Of a stretch of 64,000 nucleotides of DNA, positions 59,413 to 64,000 are shown in pieces (position 1 is the first letter of the stretch; every line of letters starts with the position of its first letter). Under the pieces are notes generated by a model, which saw nothing but the letters and a program-made list of their open reading frames with translations, did no database searches and was not told where the DNA came from. The position numbers and the translations under genes are program-made. This stretch comes from Zea mays (lineage: Eukaryota > Streptophyta > Magnoliopsida > Poales > Poaceae): the NCBI RefSeq assembly GCF_902167145.1, contig NC_050098.1, positions 130,274,207 to 130,338,206 of the forward strand, given 5' to 3'.

Positions 59413-59537
59413 GTCAACTTTGAAGACGAACAGAAGATGAGAGGGAGAACGGGACCGAATGGCGGCGGCTGCTCGTCGAGGGAGACGCGACGACGGCGGC
59501 GGCTAGGGTTAGGGTTGCGGAAGCGAAGGGATCTACC

Positions 59538-59549
59538 TATCTGATACCA
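59538..59549 (-). other. Primer-binding site of Ale-like element
   Basis: The - strand reads TGGTATCAGATAG directly after the LTR end CTTTCA. Confidence 0.85.
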
Positions 59550-60122
59550 TGAAAGAGGGTTTACGCTGAACTAATAGTATAGATAGATGAGTTCAATACA
59601 TAATAGTTCATTGCCCGTGCGTTGCGACGGCGCACAACGCACACAGTCATAGCAATAGAGAGCTATATTGTTTAGAAACTCTAAGAAAACATCTAGTCTT
59701 TCGTGGTCACAACATACAAAATCGTGATGGAAATAAGAAAATGCAATGAAAAATATTATGTGAGTATACATTGCATAAATCTATCTCACAAATATATATA
59801 ATTAGAAGTAGAGATTGGAACTGAAAATATTAGTGAAACTCTTTGTCTTTATTAATAATTCAGACCCCATTTGCCAACATTACATGTAAACCCACTCCCT
59901 GTTTCAAAATTCGACAGCTCCGACTCCGAACTCAAATATCCGTAAAAAAGAGTAGCAAAATCACTGGTTCCAACCATAAACAGCTCCGAACATGCCAACC
60001 CCCACCCCACACAAATAGCCCAACAACTCTATTTCCACACCAGGAACACAACTTCAGATTTTAGAATCAAGCACATAAGATTTAGACCATAATATTAATG
60101 TGTTATTTTTCCGACCAGTAAG

Positions 60123-60287
60123 TCACCAGTATCGGGACACCTCAGTCTTGGGAGGAGGTGAAACAACTTCATTAATAGGTGGTACAAGAACAAGATCTTC
60201 AACTGGTGCCATTTCCTCTTCGAGAGGAGCAGGCTCAAGAATTTCCTCTGATTCTTCAGGTTTGTATGTAAGAAGCAGCCTCTTAGG
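60123..60287 (-). pseudogene. Captured acidic C-terminal exon fragment in Helitron
   Basis: Open frame KRLLLTYKPEESEEILEPAP..EEEMAPVEDLVLVPPINEVV..TEVSRYW and a stop. It looks like the last exon of a real gene (acidic, Pro-rich tail). I do not recognise the parent gene. Confidence 0.45.
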
Positions 60288-61168
60288 AAGTTACTGATGA
60301 AAAATGATAAATTGACCTTATTCCAATACTCAGAAGAATATCTAATACAAGAAATAAACAACAAAATCTCAAGATGCTACAAGGTTGATTGTGAAATTAA
60401 GTTTACTAATAGAAGCAAATAAAAAATCAGTTGATGTGTACACCTATAATTGAAACAAGAGATTAAAGAAAACTGGTGAAGAAATTACGGAGGTTTCAGC
60501 TACAGCAATGTGTGCTTCAAAAAAAGCAGTGCCTAAAAAGCAGCAGCGGAGCCGAAGAGGCCAACCCCTCCCAAGTGACTCCCTGAGACCAGAACCAGAG
60601 CCACGCAGAACGGAGCTGCAAGTCGCCTCCAGAGACCCATCGCTACAACATAGCCCCAACCTAAACCGCAGGCGCGGAGACGAATCACTGGTCAGAAACT
60701 GAGTGCCAAAACGCGCATGCGTCGGAGCAGAGCCGCAACACGGATCAGAGGCGGAGGGCAGGCATTTGGAGCTCACCTCGGCAGGGGGGCACGCGGAGCG
60801 GATCTCGCGCAAGGGGGCGCCAAGGACGAGGGGGGCACGACCTCACCCCTGTGGATGCCTCCCTTAGCCCCTTAATAGGAGTAGAGATATTGTGCCCTAA
60901 AACAGAACAGACCTATATCCCAATCACTATGTCTTCATTGAGTATTGATTATTTTTCCTAACTTTCAAGACCACATAATAGTTAAAAACATCAAGGGAGA
61001 TAATATAAAGCATTTAATATGTTGAGAGATTGCACACAAGTAAAACAATAGGAAGGAACATCCTAACGAGGCATCTCCATGTAGCGCCACCTAGCAAAAT
61101 ACTTTCAGTCTGGTGCTTTCGCATGCCCCGAGAAGCTCTCTTGTAATTGTAACCACAAAGATCTTCAC

Positions 61169-61345
61169 TTATGCAAGCGGCAAGCCACCAAGTAGCCTAT
61201 TATAAAAGGCAGTATTTGGTATAAATTCTAAATCAAGCATTTCATCCAACACAACCTCCCATCCCTTTCTTTTCCTATGCCTCCCAAATCCCTGCACCAG
61301 CACATGATAAGTTTCACCATCAGCCTCAAAACCCTTCTCCTTAGA
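61169..61345 (-). pseudogene. Captured PPR gene fragment in Helitron
   Basis: The frame reads ..ADGETYHVLVQGFGR and then EVVLDEMLDLEFIPNTAFYNRLLGGL before TAA. The alternation TYHVLVQGFGR / EMLDLEFIPNTAFYN is the pattern of pentatricopeptide repeats, RNA-binding organellar proteins. About 1.5 repeat units are kept, with no start codon, so it is a fragment carried by the Helitron. Confidence 0.65.
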
Positions 61346-62694
61346 GCATTTCCAAGAGGGACTTCTATAATTGGGACCTAAAAAATTAGGAACTGATTTC
61401 TAGGGATTAGGACTCAACATTTTTTACTCCAACAGCTACTCCTAAAACCAAATAGTTAATATTGGTCTCATCCCTGCGATTTGGTGGCACCGCATTGACA
61501 TTTTCCATCTGCGCGTTTCTGCTAGATGCGTATTTTTCACGCACTGCATCCATCACTTCGCTGATAGCCAGACTGTGGCGCACAACTCAAGTGCAACGCC
61601 ACCATGTAATCTACAGTTCCAAACCACACCAAAAAGATCATCAACATTAGAATCTCTTCGGCAACCCTGAGCATCGTGTTAACACCAACAAGGAGCTCCT
61701 CCTTGTATATCTCAGGATAAAGACATGTCCAGTAACACATTAGTGCAAAGGCATAGCATATAAATTCTGAAGGGCTCTTTATTATCTTCTTTTAGAAACA
61801 AGCTTTATTTTTATTGTTTCTTTAAGATTGCCCAATATATGACAGCAACTCCCCACACATTCACAAATATCACTACCCATCTTAGATGCCCATGCAGAGT
61901 TCGAAGAAAGCACCTTGTATAGAGCTCTCCTTGTGTCAATTGGTGCAAACTGAACACAATTATTAAAGAAGTCGAGAGAGTAAATCTCAGCTTGGAAGAA
62001 GATCTGTATTTGTTGCTAGGTAAATTGCTTAGCTCCGCTAGTGGCCTCACATACCTAGAAATATACAATATTCAGAGCTTCATGCCACGCTTTGTGTTTA
62101 TTTGACTCAAGAGTATTCTGAATAAAATGATTAGTCCAAGAGCTAAACCATCACAAAGACTCGCCTTAATTGCCTTATCATCTCCAAATGTAATTATACA
62201 TAGCTGCAAATGTGATATCACACCAAACAACTATGAGGTAGAAAAAACTATGATACGTCAAACCTCCAAGTGTTGTCTAATATCATCACCACCATTACAG
62301 GAATAAATTTGTACAGTATGCCTTGAATAAACAACACCTATTATAATGATAAATATATTAGAGATCTGCAGTCATAAAAGGACAACAAAACACTGATTAA
62401 ATCATCTCATCTTAGTAGTATCTTACCAAACAAGGTTCCACCATGACTCCAAATTATGATATTAACTGACACAGCTAGATCCTTGACCACACATGCTTCA
62501 GTGTAGAAGAATGAGTTAGATTTATATGAACTGTGCAGCCACCTCCTTGCTGTTGGTTGGCCATGTATATTGCTTAGATTGCTCGAGCTGGCAGAGCACC
62601 ACGAAATCCTAAGCAACCCCCATTTCTCTGACGAATGAATGTCTAACGCACAAAAACAAAAACAGAAGCAGAAATTGGTGATGCATGTGCTTAC

Positions 62695-62780
62695 CCTGAT
62701 GCGTATGGTGTTCTGTTTGTCTCAGAGGAGCGTGGTGATGTAGCAGCTGCTGGGCTTATTAGCCGCTCAAGCGTGGCCAT
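62695..62780 (-). pseudogene. Captured first-exon fragment in Helitron
   Basis: ATG at 62778-62780 opens MATLERLISPAAATSPRS and runs to a splice-donor-like CAGG|GTAAGC at 62693-62695, preceded by a long GC-rich leader. It looks like a 5' UTR plus first coding exon of a donor gene, identity unknown. The start lies in the Helitron half nearest its 5' end. Confidence 0.5.
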
Positions 62781-63231
62781 ACGCAGAGGCGGAGAGGCTG
62801 GTGGGCGGTGGTCACAGCCGTAACAAACGGGCAATCGACTGGCGGCGGCACGACGGCCCGGCCGGTGCGGTGGTGTGCACATGGATGCGAGAAACTGGGA
62901 GGCGGGTCACCTGGAGGCGGAGACGGCATGAGCAGATGTGGAGTCGCGACTCGCGAGTGAAGCGTGGATGCCTCATCGGTCGTCGCCTAGGGTCTCGTGG
63001 CCTCGTGGTTGGGGTGGACGGCGGCTGTCTCGCAGAGAGGGCGGTCGCGGCGATGGTATTGCGCGGGGATGGCGTCCGTGCCCGTGCAGATCGGGGGGAA
63101 TGGTGGACGGGCCAATGACGGGGGCGCCGCGTTGGCGTTGATGGGGGGTCTATCGGGGGCACGGCGGGAGACGGGAGCGGGGGCAGCAGGGTGTGGACGC
63201 ACTCTTTGCTCTCTTAATAGAGTAGTATAGA

Positions 63232-63313
63232 TATAGGGAAGCCAGCTACAGGAGTATGCACGGCAGGCCCGAGCACGTACATGGGTCTGGCCCAAAACTA
63301 TCACAATCTAACA
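63232..63313 (-). repeat. Second piece of 5' LTR of Ale-like element
   Basis: TATAGGGAAGCC to CAATCTAACA. With 59550-59602 it rebuilds a 135-bp LTR matching 54501-54636. Confidence 0.9.
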
Positions 63314-63338
63314 CTAAATATGAGTTGTACTCTAATCA

Positions 63339-63859
63339 GATTGTTCATGATAATCTCTTGGTCATATCTTCAATCATAAGCGATTCCGCGTGTGAACTCG
63401 AGAAAAAGCTGGAATCAAAATGGTATGCGGTTTTTTAAGTGAGATCAATTTTGATCACTACACATATATAAAGAGCGTGCGGCAAACTACAGAGATAAAC
63501 TGCTTGATTGGTTGCCCGTATCATTTTATTCTGTATCAACGTGTACATTGAATTTATGTGAGCCACTGTTTGGTTACCTATACGTAGGAGACGTGGCTTG
63601 CATGAACAGATGTAATATAAGTCATTTTACTTGCATCCGTAGAAACACTCAAAACTGGCGTATCCACATAGCCACCCTGCGCAGTTCTGTGCAGGTATCC
63701 AATCAGACTGAAACTGATCATATTTCCTCGGCGTGCATATCTTCACTAACGTGCTACAGGAGACAGATATACACATTTAACATGCCCCAGCTAGTCTATC
63801 GGATCGACAATTTAGAGTCCTAGCAGAAAAATAACTTGATCATATACCCTGAGCTATGC
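63339..63859 (+). other. Upstream region of a probable gene beyond the window
   Basis: Mixed-composition sequence without transposon ends; short frames only (for example at 63512-63823) with no domain. It is likely upstream regulatory sequence for the TATA box at 63860. Confidence 0.35.
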
Positions 63860-63868
63860 TATATAAAG
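63860..63868 (+). promoter_or_regulatory. TATA box of a probable downstream gene
   Basis: TATATAAAG followed by a CA/CT-rich stretch suitable for a start site around 63890-63920. No ATG-initiated frame of note before the window ends at 64000. Confidence 0.5.
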
Positions 63869-64000
63869 AGAGTAGGGTCGCTAGACTAGAATATAAATCC
63901 TAAGAGCCTCATCAAACATCGTTGTCGCCTAATCGTCTTCTTTTTTGTTCTGAATAATGTTTTCTTTCTAATTTAAATAAAATTTTCAGTAGGACTCCCC

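Larger units (their letters stand above)
59603..63231 (-). mobile_element. Non-autonomous Helitron with captured gene fragments
   Basis: On the - strand the 5' end is TCTATACTACTCTATTAAG (63231 downward). The 3' end is a GC-rich imperfect hairpin (GCCGTCGCAACGCACGGGC) followed by AATGAACTAT at 59603, about 10 bp after the hairpin. The host LTR is split exactly between A and T (..TATA^TATG.. on the - strand) with no target duplication: joining 59602 to 63232 restores the sequence of the other LTR. The last bases are CTAT rather than the canonical CTRR, probably a mutation. No Rep/helicase is present. Confidence 0.85.
54501..63313 (-). mobile_element. Ale/Retrofit-like Ty1 element with a Helitron in its 5' LTR
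   Basis: LTRs of about 136 bp: 54501-54636 (3') and a split 5' LTR (59550-59602 plus 63232-63313). Target duplication CTAAA at 54496-54500 and 63314-63318. The PPT region (ACTACGGGGGCG on the - strand) adjoins 54636. One polyprotein frame runs from 59412 to about 54950, with three stops and a deletion, so it is not functional. Confidence 0.93.
54058..63338 (-). repeat. Old Ty1 5' LTR interrupted by another element
   Basis: The LTR pieces are 54058-54500 and 63319-63338 (about 463 bp together). On the - strand it starts TGATTAGAGTAC and ends TTCTCTTTCA, next to the PBS. The interruption is the Ty1 element 54501-63313 with its CTAAA duplication. The far side of this old element (left of 54045) is not recognisable as coding. 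Confidence 0.65.

Noticed and set aside
61340..61440. Possible MITE in the Helitron (GAGCATTTCCAAGAGG and CTCCAACAGC motifs)
   Set aside because: The motifs are not clear inverted repeats and no target duplication is visible.

Overview
The window looks like nuclear DNA of a large-genome grass, most probably maize or a close relative. This is inferred from one spliced plant gene sitting between stacks of nested LTR retrotransposons of the kinds that fill the maize genome: Tat-lineage and other Ty3 elements, Opie/Ji-like SIRE-lineage Ty1 elements, short-LTR Ty1 elements, a Helitron and MITEs. There are no operons, rRNA operons or CRISPR arrays.

Left block (1-24750). A degenerate Ty3 element (9919-21936, + strand) is the host of two later insertions. 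A Tat-lineage Ty3 element (1-9918, - strand, 3' LTR outside the window) interrupts its reverse transcriptase. A SIRE-type Ty1 element (11355-20513, - strand, target duplication ACCAT) interrupts its integrase. The degenerate element itself lies in the LTR of an older element (21937-23527), which abuts an old SIRE-type LTR (23528-24750).

Gene island (about 24750-36290). The only gene that looks functional is a 13-exon, 752-codon gene on the - strand (26066-32292). It encodes a PAS-domain Raf-like MAPKKK with all kinase catalytic motifs. One intron holds a Stowaway-like MITE. A Tourist-like MITE, an unassigned set of exon-like fragments and mostly featureless sequence lie upstream of it.

Right block (36291-63338). 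A deleted Ty1 element with 133-bp LTRs (36291-41499, target duplication GTTTT) contains a 2,436-bp solo LTR (36794-39229, target duplication ATTCC). Next, an old repeat region with a 5S-rRNA-like segment and a GAACGA-type array is split by a nearly intact SIRE-type Ty1 element (43230-52732, target duplication AATAG, 1,062-codon open pol). Then an old Ty1 LTR (54058-63338) contains another Ty1 element (54501-63313, target duplication CTAAA), and a Helitron carrying gene fragments (59603-63231) sits in that element's 5' LTR.

Right edge (63339-64000). This is single-copy-looking sequence with a good TATA box at 63860, probably the promoter of a gene beyond the window.

The elements do not work together as a system. 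The main biological story is insertion order and decay: most in-frame stops in the element genes are CAG to TAG or CGA to TGA, as expected from methylated-cytosine deamination. I found no clearly new system. The Helitron with captured gene pieces, the 5S-like block and the palindrome arrays in the SIRE LTRs are the most unusual items.
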